From NCBI GenBank assembly GCA_028695735.1, contig JAQVIJ010000001.1:361081-425080 (forward strand): a DNA stretch of 64,000 bases, in the 5' to 3' direction. The notes beneath the pieces were generated by a model. It had not been told where the DNA came from and did no database searches. It saw only the letters and a list, made by a program, of their open reading frames with translations. Source of the DNA: Deltaproteobacteria bacterium (lineage in GTDB: Bacteria; Desulfobacterota; Dissulfuribacteria; Dissulfuribacterales; DYLC01). Positions 8,049 through 15,335 of the stretch are shown here, one piece after another; within the stretch, counting starts at the first letter, position 1, and each line of letters opens with the position of its first letter. Both the position numbers and the translations under genes were made by a program.

Positions 8049-8528
8049 TCACTCCATATCAGGTATCACATATGTGATGGCTATGTTATCCTTGACGGCC
8101 ACATATTCCCTGGCACGCATGCCGATCGGGTCGTCTCCACTGGTGAGCATATCGATGAGACGCTTTTCTGGTTTGACAGACAGCCTCTCACGCACCAGAT
8201 CGATATATCTCTCCCCCAGCACTACTTTGATGGCGTCTGGGTCTGTTATCTCGTAGCTCCAGCGATGCCCCACACATACCCGCATGTCATCATCGAGATC
8301 GATAGCCACCATGCCCTGCACCTGTGCCAACTCTGGCTCGAGCGCGGCCTTGAGCTCGGTGTTGATAGCCTCTAACTGCTCACGCCAGTACTCGTATTCG
8401 CGCTTGATGCCGATTGCCTTATGCGCCAACGCCGCCAATTTCTTGGGACATGGCTTCTCTACCCCATCCTTGCCAACTATCTTTGCCTGCTTGAGTCCCA
8501 TAACTTTAGCCTTCGATGCCTGTGCCAT
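8049..8528 (-). CDS. Unknown early phage protein (159 aa)
   Basis: It occupies the place of Mu gam/sot-type semi-essential early genes but I see no convincing Gam match. The N-terminal third is Lys-rich (KPCPKKLAALAHKA), a helical region follows, and the C-terminal half is acidic with beta character (MVAIDLDDDMRVCVGHRW). The start has a GGAGGC-type ribosome site (taggaggctaatt) shortly upstream. It follows the small Cys-containing gene by 14 bases. Confidence 0.65.
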   Translation of the reverse strand: MAQASKAKVMGLKQAKIVGKDGVEKPCPKKLAALAHKAIGIKREYEYWREQLEAINTELKAALEPELAQVQGMVAIDLDDDMRVCVGHRWSYEITDPDAIKVVLGERYIDLVRERLSVKPEKRLIDMLTSGDDPIGMRAREYVAVKDNIAITYVIPDME

Positions 8529-8542
8529 AATTAGCCTCCTAT

Positions 8543-8767
8543 CTATATTTCTGCCAGGCGACAGCCTGTGCAGTCATTGCGATCGCATTTGTGACATATC
8601 GCATCCACATCACCCTTGGCATCCATGCGCTCCTGCTCGATGAGGCTCACCAGCGCATGATACCTCTTGAGCAGGTCGCTTGTGGGCCTGTCGTAGTTAC
8701 CTGAGCGCAGCTTGCTCGCTGTCCCCTTATCGCAGCCCAATATCACCACAATATCGTTAAGTCTCAT
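8543..8767 (-). CDS. Small HTH protein with Cys cluster (74 aa)
   Basis: The N-terminal half looks like a short helix-turn-helix (MRLNDIVVILGCDKGTASKL, then RSGNYDRPTSD), as in minimal Cro/XRE or Arc-sized regulators. The C-terminal end packs four cysteines in CHKCDRNDCTGC, a possible Zn or Fe-S ligand set. It overlaps the ATPase gene by 11 bases. Family unknown; DNA binding and metal binding are inferences from motif pattern. Confidence 0.65.
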   Translation of the reverse strand: MRLNDIVVILGCDKGTASKLRSGNYDRPTSDLLKRYHALVSLIEQERMDAKGDVDAICHKCDRNDCTGCRLAEI

Positions 8768-9476
8768 CGCTGCCTCCCATCATGTGCCTGTTTGCCATCC
8801 ATTTGCCTGCCAGCTCTAACACGGCAGGCGTCAGGCTCTGTATCTGGTTGCTGCGCATGATGCGCTGGCACTCGCCTGCCAGCTCCATTGCCTCGCGATA
8901 GTTACCGCGACGGCAGAGCTGCCAGAAGCCTGTCACCAGCTCCTTGTCGTCGATGTCCCCAAAGATAGGCCGGATCACGTGGGCGTAGGTCTCTGCACGA
9001 TCCAGATGCCTCGTGGACACACGCTTTGCGCCGATGCGGCTCCCGAGCTGGATGAGCAGGTGTCGGGTGCGTGCCTCCTGAAACTTGCGGGTGTATAGCT
9101 CTGTTCCGATGAGTATGACTGCTATATTGCACTCATCAGCGAGGTATCGGATTGTCTCCAGCACTCGCCATGAGCATTTATTTGCCTCATCAATCACTAA
9201 TAGCACCCTGTCTGCTGCCCTGCGCATAAGCTTATCCACTGCACCGGAGCCTTCGATGCCAAGTCTTAACGCCACCTCACGCAGCAGTTGGTGGCGTGTC
9301 ATGCCCTCCCATGCCGACATGCGGATGGCATGATGCTTATCTGCTATAGCACGCCCAGCCATGGTCTTGCCTGTGCCTGCGGGACCTGTGATCTCGCCGA
9401 TGGGGTTGACTTCGGCCATAACCAGATCGGCGAGTGCGAGAGCTTCTTTGATTACCTTTGTTTCTCTGATCTGCAT
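8757..9476 (-). CDS. Transposition ATPase, MuB-like (AAA+)
   Basis: The 239-residue AAA+ ATPase corresponds to Mu B, which coats target DNA and delivers it to transposase A. Walker A GPAGTGKT is at 31-38, and Walker B VLLVIDEAN has its acidic pair near 96-97. Start 9476 has an excellent AAAGGAGG site six bases upstream; an earlier Met at 9494 overlaps that site and the preceding gene. It is shorter than Mu B (312 aa) because the N-terminal DNA-binding domain is missing, like the TniB/MuB-type short forms. Confidence 0.9.
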   Translation of the reverse strand: MQIRETKVIKEALALADLVMAEVNPIGEITGPAGTGKTMAGRAIADKHHAIRMSAWEGMTRHQLLREVALRLGIEGSGAVDKLMRRAADRVLLVIDEANKCSWRVLETIRYLADECNIAVILIGTELYTRKFQEARTRHLLIQLGSRIGAKRVSTRHLDRAETYAHVIRPIFGDIDDKELVTGFWQLCRRGNYREAMELAGECQRIMRSNQIQSLTPAVLELAGKWMANRHMMGGSDET

Positions 9477-9487
9477 AATGCCTCCTT

Positions 9488-9802
9488 TCAGCAATCCAAC
9501 TTAGTCGCCGCAATGGTGGGATAATCATCCATGGCAGTCACATAGCCTTGTAGCCAACGCCAGCGCAGTTCTGGGTCATCTATATCTGCTATATACGGGC
9601 AGACATATACGCCGGCCAAATACGCTTCCCAGCCTTTTACAAAGGCTGTTACCTCCATCGCGCCACTCCACCATCCCAATGCGTAGTCCTCATCCACACC
9701 TATAGGATCGCCTACGGGTTCACCCGGTTCATGCTCCAACCAGCCGTCCTCATACCCAAGCTGGTAAATGGATTCCCTACTTTCATTAGTCTGTTGCATC
9801 AT
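9488..9802 (-). CDS. Unknown acidic phage protein (104 aa)
   Basis: It lies between transposase A and ATPase B, with AAAGGAGG four bases before ATG 9802. It is strongly acidic, Trp/Tyr-rich, and repeats a Y/W-x2-G pattern (YQLGYEDG, YALGWWSG, FVKGWEAY, WLQGYV). The pattern faintly recalls RMF-type small proteins, but that is weak. An acidic DNA-mimic role is equally speculative. A longer upstream reading of the frame lies inside the transposase gene and is rejected because the strong ribosome site marks 9802. Confidence 0.65.
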   Translation of the reverse strand: MMQQTNESRESIYQLGYEDGWLEHEPGEPVGDPIGVDEDYALGWWSGAMEVTAFVKGWEAYLAGVYVCPYIADIDDPELRWRWLQGYVTAMDDYPTIAATKLDC

Positions 9803-9812
9803 ATTTCCTCCT

Positions 9813-11948
9813 TTATAGCCCCATAGCCCTCGCGAGCTTGGTATCCTCATCGTCATCCACCCCCAGCCTATTGAGCTGGTCGGCAGTTTTGCTGATCTCG
9901 ACCCGCCTGTTAAGCTCATCAATCTGTCGCTGCCTCGCGGACTTAATTCCCTCACTGAGCCTGCGCACCTCATCGCTGGGCTCGACCCATTGGGCAGTAG
10001 CATCCACCTGCGCCAATGTCGCATCCAATCCGAGCAGATTGGCGCGTGTGCCAGCCAGCTCAGCCTCATCAAGAGGCCCGCCTGCCTGCTGGATGCGCTC
10101 AGACATGAGCAGGCGTAATGCCTTGCGCCTGCGGCCTGCCTCTATCGCCCCATTTCTATCCGTAATGCCAAACACTCGCTCTGGCTCAGCCCAGCCGAGT
10201 ATGCGATTGCCATCCATGATATAGACACCGATATCATCTGATAGGATGTGAGGCACAGCCACAGTGACCTTGCCGGAAATCCCCATCAGGCAGTCCGCCA
10301 CATAGCGGATGCCATCCACGCTCACGCTGCCTCTAACCACCGTGCGGGTTGCATAGTCCGCAAACGCCAAGGCCAAGACCAGCCGGTCTATGCGCCAGGG
10401 CCGCCAGCCAGCCTCCATTGCTTGAGTCAGCTTTTGTTGGGGGGACAACCCCGCCATGTGCTCAGCCCTGGGCTGAGGTGTGACATGGTAGTCAGCTATC
10501 GTGCGGCGCAGCCAGTCCACCACAGCATCGTATGGAGCAAGCTGCACACCCTTGCCAAGGGTTGCCACTTTTTTGGTCATGCGATTGCCACCCACGTAAC
10601 CGAACCACCATCCGAGCCAGTCTGTGAGGTTGCCAAACTGCCCCTCGATGCGCTTGCCACGAGGTCGGAATGGGATGGATCGCACCACCTGACGCTCTGG
10701 CGGTGCAGTCGCAGCCTCATCGACCGCGAACTGCTGACCAGTGAGATCAGCTAACCGCTTGCACGCGACCAGCATCTCATCCCACTGGTACTCGGAGCCA
10801 TTGTCGAGATACAAGCGTCGGGGGGCACCAAATGGTGCCCGCTCACACATGCGAGCATAGCTGGCAGCTACATGCTCCCTGCGGATGCCCTCACCCTTGT
10901 CCAGGAGCACCGGGTCTATCCATAGCCAGTTGGTGGCGATATCATGCCACGATATGAGCCGCACATAAGCGGTGCTGCCATCGTCTCTCAGCACAGGGAT
11001 ATCCAGTGGCGTGATGTCGCCGCAGACCAGATCGCCGGGCATGAGCCCCTTGGCTGTGCGTCTGACAGGTGTTAGATGGTTGTCGTAGATGCCCTTGGCA
11101 TCCCGCATGGACTTGCCAGCCACGCGGAAGTGCTTGCCCTCAGCCTCCACATATCTACGTGGACACGGCACATTGAACAGACCAGCGCAGACCTCACGAG
11201 GCGCGCCTGCCTCCATGAGGTCTTTGGCTACCTTGGCGGTAGCCTTGAGCCAGCATTGGCGCTCAGATGGAGCTCCACCTACCCATGCTGACCTAACAGC
11301 CTGACGCATGCGATCAGCGAGGCTGGGCAGATCATCGCCTTGCCAAGAGGCAAGGGCTGCCTGCGCCCATGCCAGCCATTGCTCGGATATAAGCGTCCGA
11401 GCCTGTCCGCGATCCCTGCGCTGCCCCATGCGGGCAAGACCCACGAGACCATGCTTGGCTGCTATCTCGGCGAGCCGATAGACATGCTGCCAACTGCAGC
11501 CAAGAGACTTGGCGATCTCCTCTGCCATAGCCCTGCGACCCCGATGGCGTTCGGGGAGAGATAGGATCGGCTGAAGCTGACGCATGATGTCCCGCGCTCG
11601 GCTGAGACGATCATGGTCGTCATCACGGCAAGTGGGACCGAGTAGCTGTGGGATGAGGGTGTCGGGGGGGGTGGTCGGAGTGGCACCCGACAGATTTGGG
11701 ATATTAGTAGACATGATATTTGATGGGGATTGGGTTGTGGAGTGTTGGACTGTTTTCTGACGGCTCAGATAATCTTGCTGAGCCTCGAGGGGGAGCGAGG
11801 AAAGAGCGATCTCTATGCCTTTGCCTCGCAACCTGTTGCGGATTTTAGCTTTTTTTTGAGCATAATCCCTTATGCGCCGTTCTGATTTTGGCATACCAGC
11901 CAACCTCATTGATGCGATATCTTGTGGTGTTAACCAGATATCAGTCAT
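9813..11948 (-). CDS. DDE transposase A, MuA-like
   Basis: A 711-residue transposase that cuts and joins phage ends during integration and replicative transposition. The N-terminus carries the Mu-type winged HTH (TPQDIASMRLAGMPKSERRI). The catalytic triad is visible as Asp311 (VCGDITP), Asp382 (YLDNGSEY) and Glu435 (GKRIEGQFGN); the spacings (71 and 53) are close to those of MuA (67 and 56). A C-terminal Mu-transposase beta-barrel (about 545-610) and a charged tail of the kind that contacts ATPase B follow. The gene overlaps the Ner-like gene by eight bases. Confidence 0.96.
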   Translation of the reverse strand: MTDIWLTPQDIASMRLAGMPKSERRIRDYAQKKAKIRNRLRGKGIEIALSSLPLEAQQDYLSRQKTVQHSTTQSPSNIMSTNIPNLSGATPTTPPDTLIPQLLGPTCRDDDHDRLSRARDIMRQLQPILSLPERHRGRRAMAEEIAKSLGCSWQHVYRLAEIAAKHGLVGLARMGQRRDRGQARTLISEQWLAWAQAALASWQGDDLPSLADRMRQAVRSAWVGGAPSERQCWLKATAKVAKDLMEAGAPREVCAGLFNVPCPRRYVEAEGKHFRVAGKSMRDAKGIYDNHLTPVRRTAKGLMPGDLVCGDITPLDIPVLRDDGSTAYVRLISWHDIATNWLWIDPVLLDKGEGIRREHVAASYARMCERAPFGAPRRLYLDNGSEYQWDEMLVACKRLADLTGQQFAVDEAATAPPERQVVRSIPFRPRGKRIEGQFGNLTDWLGWWFGYVGGNRMTKKVATLGKGVQLAPYDAVVDWLRRTIADYHVTPQPRAEHMAGLSPQQKLTQAMEAGWRPWRIDRLVLALAFADYATRTVVRGSVSVDGIRYVADCLMGISGKVTVAVPHILSDDIGVYIMDGNRILGWAEPERVFGITDRNGAIEAGRRRKALRLLMSERIQQAGGPLDEAELAGTRANLLGLDATLAQVDATAQWVEPSDEVRRLSEGIKSARQRQIDELNRRVEISKTADQLNRLGVDDDEDTKLARAMGL

Positions 11949-12147
11949 GCGACTCTATCTCTTTTCGTAGTGCCGATATTATCTGGCGACTTATTCCGCC
12001 CAATGGTGCACGATCCTTATGCCACCATAGGTTGACAACACGACGCACTGTCACTGGCACGAAACTTTTAGCTCGTGCCCATGCCTCTACGGAGGGCCAA
12101 CCCGACCGCAAAAGTGCAATTTTGACTTGTATCATATTATCCGTCAT
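11941..12147 (-). CDS. Ner-like early DNA-binding protein (68 aa)
   Basis: This is the first gene of the early transcript, starting at ATG 12147 with GGGAGG six bases upstream. The segment 'SVEAWARAKSFVPVTVRRVV' reads as helix-turn-helix. In Mu, Ner occupies this place and shuts down the early promoter. Two perfect palindromes sit 12 to 49 bases upstream of the start and are natural targets for it or the repressor. Sequence identity with Mu Ner is not evident, so the name is by position and fold pattern. Confidence 0.7.
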   Translation of the reverse strand: MTDNMIQVKIALLRSGWPSVEAWARAKSFVPVTVRRVVNLWWHKDRAPLGGISRQIISALRKEIESHD

Positions 12148-12158
12148 GTTAACCTCCC

Positions 12159-12178
12159 ATACTGTATGATTACAGTAT
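12159..12178. promoter_or_regulatory. Perfect palindrome over the early start site
   Basis: ATACTGTA (12159-12166), four bases, TACAGTAT (12171-12178). It covers the early -10 hexamer and the expected transcription start. Binding here would block the early promoter, as a Ner/Cro operator does. No footprint data; inference from position and symmetry. Confidence 0.6.
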
Positions 12179-12201
12179 AACGCAACCTGTTGCGTTGTCA
12201 A
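12174..12201 (-). promoter_or_regulatory. Early (Pe-type) promoter
   Basis: On the minus strand a perfect -35 TTGACA (12201-12196) is followed after 16 bases by -10 TATACT (12179-12174), pointing at the Ner-like gene whose ATG is 27 bases further on. The spacing and near-consensus hexamers support a strong sigma-70 promoter for the transposition operon. Confidence 0.75.
12179..12196. promoter_or_regulatory. Palindromic operator filling the early promoter spacer
   Basis: AACGCAAC-CT-GTTGCGTT is a perfect 18-bp dyad that occupies the whole spacer between -35 and -10 of the early promoter. This is a classic repressor operator position. The CI-like repressor encoded divergently at 12314 is the likely ligand; the Ner-like protein is the alternative. 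Confidence 0.65.
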
Positions 12202-12219
12202 CAACATTTTGCTGGGATG

Positions 12220-12274
12220 TTTGCGTCCGATTTGCGTCCGATTTGCGTCCGATTTGCGTCCGATTTGCGTCCGA
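12220..12274. repeat. Five tandem 11-bp direct repeats (TTTGCGTCCGA)
   Basis: Five exact head-to-tail copies occupy 12220-12230, 12231-12241, 12242-12252, 12253-12263 and 12264-12274. The 11-bp period places each copy on nearly the same face of the helix. They lie between the early promoter and the repressor gene, where Mu has its operators and transpositional enhancer. A cooperative binding array for repressor or transposase N-terminal domain is the likely role (inference). Confidence 0.8.
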
Positions 12275-12313
12275 TTCTGACGCACGTTGCACGATTTAAG
12301 GTGTGATCTGAAT

Positions 12314-12682
12314 ATGCCAGATTTCAAAGATAGACTGAAACAATGTATCAGAGAAGAACCAGTAGCAGCATTTGCGCGACGATGTGGTCTGCCTGAGGCC
12401 ACCATCCGCAGTTATCTCAATGGCAAGAAGCCCGTCTATGATAAGCTCGTGCGCATCGCTGACGCTGCTGGAGTGTCAATCGACTGGCTGGCAACTGGGC
12501 GAGGAAGCATGCGACCGCACACACATCCACGCACGCAACCTATTGATGATATTGAAGAAAAAATACTGATAATGCTAAATGATATGGATGAAGATAAAAA
12601 ACGAGACGTGCTAAAATATATTCAAGAAAAGAAACTGCTGATGGAACTGCTGGAAGAGAGGAAGCAAAGAAAGGTTGGGTGA
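12314..12682 (+). CDS. CI-like phage repressor
   Basis: 122 residues from ATG 12314. The N-terminal half is a clear XRE/CI helix-turn-helix (VAAFARRCGLPEATIRSYLN) followed by 'LVRIADAAGVSIDWLATGRG', the usual end of such domains. The C-terminus is a short acidic/basic helix (EEKILIMLNDMDEDKKRDVL), not a peptidase domain, so RecA-type self-cleavage is not expected. It is the only plus-strand phage gene here and is divergent from the early operon, matching Mu c. A TTG nine codons earlier is an alternative start. Confidence 0.85.
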   Translation: MPDFKDRLKQCIREEPVAAFARRCGLPEATIRSYLNGKKPVYDKLVRIADAAGVSIDWLATGRGSMRPHTHPRTQPIDDIEEKILIMLNDMDEDKKRDVLKYIQEKKLLMELLEERKQRKVG

Positions 12683-12691
12683 TCGCATCAA

Positions 12692-12717
12692 AAAAAACGG
12701 CATCAAGGCTGTTTTTT
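12692..12717 (+). terminator. Rho-independent terminator after the repressor gene
   Basis: AAAAAACGGC, a six-base loop, then GCTGTTTTTT: a ten-pair stem with one G-U pair and a T-run, starting ten bases after the repressor stop. The T-run also belongs to a transposase-type end repeat. Confidence 0.7.
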
Positions 12718-12847
12718 GTCGCATATAATGCGAACATGATACTTTTGGCGCATCAATTGGCGCATTAACGTGTTTTATCTTGTCATTTCAAATGGTTATC
12801 CCATTATTTCCCAACATTTCCCGCCTCTTCCCGCTTTTTTGTCGCAT
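12712..12847. repeat. Repeated end sites, probable transposase A binding sites
   Basis: Four same-direction copies of a motif ending in GCGCAT or GTCGCAT occur near the phage end: TTTTTTGTCGCAT at 12712-12724 and again at 12835-12847, TTTTGGCGCAT at 12743-12753, and TTGGCGCAT at 12757-12765. An inverted ATGCGAA lies at 12728-12734. Mu left ends carry three spaced MuA sites (L1-L3), so this array is the natural equivalent. Binding is inferred. Confidence 0.55.
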
Positions 12848-12857
12848 CTACTTATTC

Positions 12858-13514
12858 TCATATAATTCTAACACCTCCATCGGCGCCCAGAAGCGCATTC
12901 ACAAAGGTCTCGTATTGCTCCCTGTCCATGGGACAGTTGAGGTAATCACCTGCGGAATTCAGTGTGCTGTCGTAACGGGACTGACGAAAAACTATGGTAT
13001 AATCCAGGGAATCAGCGGATATGATGGGCGCAATGGCATCGTAAAAATAGAGATATTCCTCCCCCAGCAATCTTTTCAGGTCCTGCGCCAAGGGCTCGGA
13101 GGTCAGAGGACCTGTGGCAAGTATGGTCCATTCAAGGGTGGGGACCGTCGTTATCTCTTCCCGCCTGATACTGATCAGAGGGTGACTCTCGATTCTGTCT
13201 GTAATATACTGGGCGAAAAGTTTTCTATCCACAGCGAGTGCCTTGCCCGCAGGCACTCGCGTGGCCTCTGCCGCCTGCAGAATGAGTGAGCCAGCCAGAC
13301 GCATCTCCTCCTTCAACAACCCCACAGCCGAATGAATATCATCGGAACGAAGGGAGTTGCTGCACACCAGTTCCCCTAACAACGGACTTTTGTGCGCAGG
13401 CGAAAAGGAAACAGGCTTCATCTCAAAGAGTTGAACCGGAATACCGCGAACAGCGAGCTGCCAGGCCGCCTCTGAACCAGCCAGGCCGCCTCCCACAATC
13501 GATATGCAATCCAT
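12858..13514 (-). pseudogene. trmFO: trmFO, N-terminal part, disrupted by prophage insertion
   Basis: The 5' portion of the gene for methylenetetrahydrofolate-tRNA (uracil-5-)-methyltransferase, which makes m5U54 in the tRNA T-loop. It opens with the FAD-binding MDCISIVGGGLAGSEAAW; 'KPVSFSPAHKSPLLGELVCSNSLRSD' and 'YDAIAPIIS' blocks are typical. The full enzyme is about 440 residues, but here homology stops after about 214 codons ('FVNALLGAD'), and four or so more codons read into phage DNA before TGA at 12858. The remainder should lie past the other prophage end, outside the window. The gene abuts the MltD-like gene. Confidence 0.88.
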
Positions 13515-15335
13515 TTAATTCAGTCTCAGGGTCTGACCTGCCACTATACGGGCATCCTTAGACAGTTTATTGAGCTCCAGCAGGCGTTCCAATGGGATAT
13601 TGTTTTTACGCGCTATGCTGAAAAGGGTGTCACCTGCCTGAACAATATGGGTAGCCGGCGCAGCCGGGGCCTTTTTCTCCTGCCTGATCTCCTGTTTTTG
13701 GGATTCTATCGTCTTCTTGGAGGCGGCTTCAGCGGTCTTTTTGCTGTCATGTGCCATTGCCGTATTGCGTGGCTCATGGCGTTCCTCTGTGATCTTTCCG
13801 GCATTGACATCAGGTTTTGACGCCTTTGATGATGAGGCATGCATCGGGGGATTTTTCTCGTGAGCAGGGGGCTGTGCATCCAGTGGGATCTTCAAGATGC
13901 TGCCGGTTTTTATGCTCGAATTGACCTTCATGTTGTTGGCGGTCAGCAGGTCCAGTACCGAAAGCTTGTATTTCTGTGCTATACTGAAAAAGGTCTCCCC
14001 TTTTTGGACCTTATGCCGCAACTGCTTTGTCCCCTTGCTCCAGTGCAAACGCTGAAAGTCATCCTGAATGATCTGTGTCTCTGAGCGTCTTCTCAGGCTG
14101 GCTGGGGTCCATTCAGGGATATCATCCAACTTGGCCATAAGTTCCGCACCTTTACCGGCTGGGACCTTTAATTCATACTGGGCATTGGGAGTTACCTCCT
14201 GACGCAATGCCGGATTCAGGGACAGCAGTTCATTATAATAAACACCTAACTCATCGGCTATGGATTTTAAATGGATCTGTTTGGTAAGGGTGACCGTTTC
14301 ATAATTCAGGGGTTCGTGCTGCTCGCTGAGGTCGATGTTGTAACGCTCAGGGTTCTTGATCACATGCAGCACGGCCAGAAATTTCGGCACAAAACGGGCG
14401 CTTTCCTCAGGCAATTGGCGGTACAGGTCCCAGAAGTTATCCATGTAGTTGATCTTCTGTTTCTGAATGGTGCGGGCCACCAGACCTTCTCCACAGTTGT
14501 AGGCCGCGAGCACCGTGGTCCAGTCTCCAAACATTTCGTGCAGGCCCTTGAGGTATGAGATAGCCGCCTGCGTGGACTTTTCAGGGTCCATCCGTTCATC
14601 CACCCAGGCATTTCTTTCCAGACCGAAACGCCTTCCAGTGGAGTCTATGAACTGCCAAAGCCCCAAGGCATGGGCAGGGGACAAGGCCTTGGTATTGTAG
14701 CCGCTTTCGATCAGGGGGAGCCAGGCAAGCTCCTCAGGCAACCCCGCATCACGAAAGGCGTTGGCAATATAATCATGATATCTTCCAGCCCGTTTATAAC
14801 TCTCCAGGAACCATTTTCTGTTGGGGCCCAGAATCAGGTCTATCTCCCGCTGCACATCTGCATTGAGGGTGAGGGGAATGGCGCAGCCTGGGCCTTTGAC
14901 CGTCCGGCACATGGCGGCGTTTATCTCCTGAATTCGCTTTGAAAGCGCTAAACGCAGGGTGTTTTTCTTCTCCAGCACATCCGGAGCACTGGTCTCGTCC
15001 ACCTGCACAATGAGGACGTAGGCCTGATCGAAATGGGCCAGGGCATCCTCGCGCCTGTTCTGCTCCCAGAGCGTTTTGCCCTTTTCATAGAAGTCCGCCG
15101 CACGGTTTAATATCTCCTGCGGAGACATATTGGATGTATCTATGGCAGGCAGTTTGGGAATTTTGGGGGCTGTTTCCTTGTCCGAAGGCGGCGCCTCCTG
15201 AACCTGCCGCTCGACAGCGGGCTCCTTTTGACTGATCTGCCGGTGCTCCGATACCCCCTGTTCACTCTTTTCCGCACAACTTGCGATACAGAACAAAATA
15301 AAGACAATAAACAATCCGATCCAGCTTTTTTTCAC
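13515..15335 (-). CDS. MltD-like lytic transglycosylase lipoprotein with LysM domains
   Basis: The 606-residue protein cleaves murein glycan strands with anhydromuramyl formation. Its signal peptide ends in lipobox IASC (Cys20), so it is lipid-anchored. The SLT domain has catalytic Glu210 in LPLIESGYN, followed by the family GLWQFI motif, at about 170-330. LysM domains are at about 438-484 (HKVQKGETFFSIAQKY) and at the C-terminus from about 561 (HIVQAGDTLFSIARKN), joined by a Lys/Pro/Ala-rich linker. The start is a GTG at 15335. It ends one base before trmFO begins. Confidence 0.93.
   Translation of the reverse strand: MKKSWIGLFIVFILFCIASCAEKSEQGVSEHRQISQKEPAVERQVQEAPPSDKETAPKIPKLPAIDTSNMSPQEILNRAADFYEKGKTLWEQNRREDALAHFDQAYVLIVQVDETSAPDVLEKKNTLRLALSKRIQEINAAMCRTVKGPGCAIPLTLNADVQREIDLILGPNRKWFLESYKRAGRYHDYIANAFRDAGLPEELAWLPLIESGYNTKALSPAHALGLWQFIDSTGRRFGLERNAWVDERMDPEKSTQAAISYLKGLHEMFGDWTTVLAAYNCGEGLVARTIQKQKINYMDNFWDLYRQLPEESARFVPKFLAVLHVIKNPERYNIDLSEQHEPLNYETVTLTKQIHLKSIADELGVYYNELLSLNPALRQEVTPNAQYELKVPAGKGAELMAKLDDIPEWTPASLRRRSETQIIQDDFQRLHWSKGTKQLRHKVQKGETFFSIAQKYKLSVLDLLTANNMKVNSSIKTGSILKIPLDAQPPAHEKNPPMHASSSKASKPDVNAGKITEERHEPRNTAMAHDSKKTAEAASKKTIESQKQEIRQEKKAPAAPATHIVQAGDTLFSIARKNNIPLERLLELNKLSKDARIVAGQTLRLN

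Larger units (their letters stand above)
1..12873 (-). mobile_element. Mu-like transposable prophage, left-end part
   Basis: About 20 consecutive genes follow the phage Mu order: repressor, Ner-like, transposase A, ATPase B, GemA, Mor, lysis, gp25-like (DUF2730), gp27-like (DUF3486), gp28 large terminase, gp29 portal, gp30/F head protein. All but the repressor read on the minus strand, so the Mu left end faces right. The boundary near 12873 is inferred because trmFO coding stops matching there and the minus strand reads TGTTAGAATT, a TG-start end as in Mu. The other end lies beyond position 1. Tail and major head genes are not in view, so intactness cannot be judged. Confidence 0.93.

Noticed and set aside
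12220-12274. CRISPR-like array
   Set aside because: The units are 11 bp with no spacers and no cas genes are present; this is a tandem repeat.
12148-12405. 86-codon extension upstream of the Ner-like start
   Set aside because: It runs through the promoter, palindromes and 11-bp repeats, giving a repetitive peptide; the GGGAGG site marks ATG 12147.
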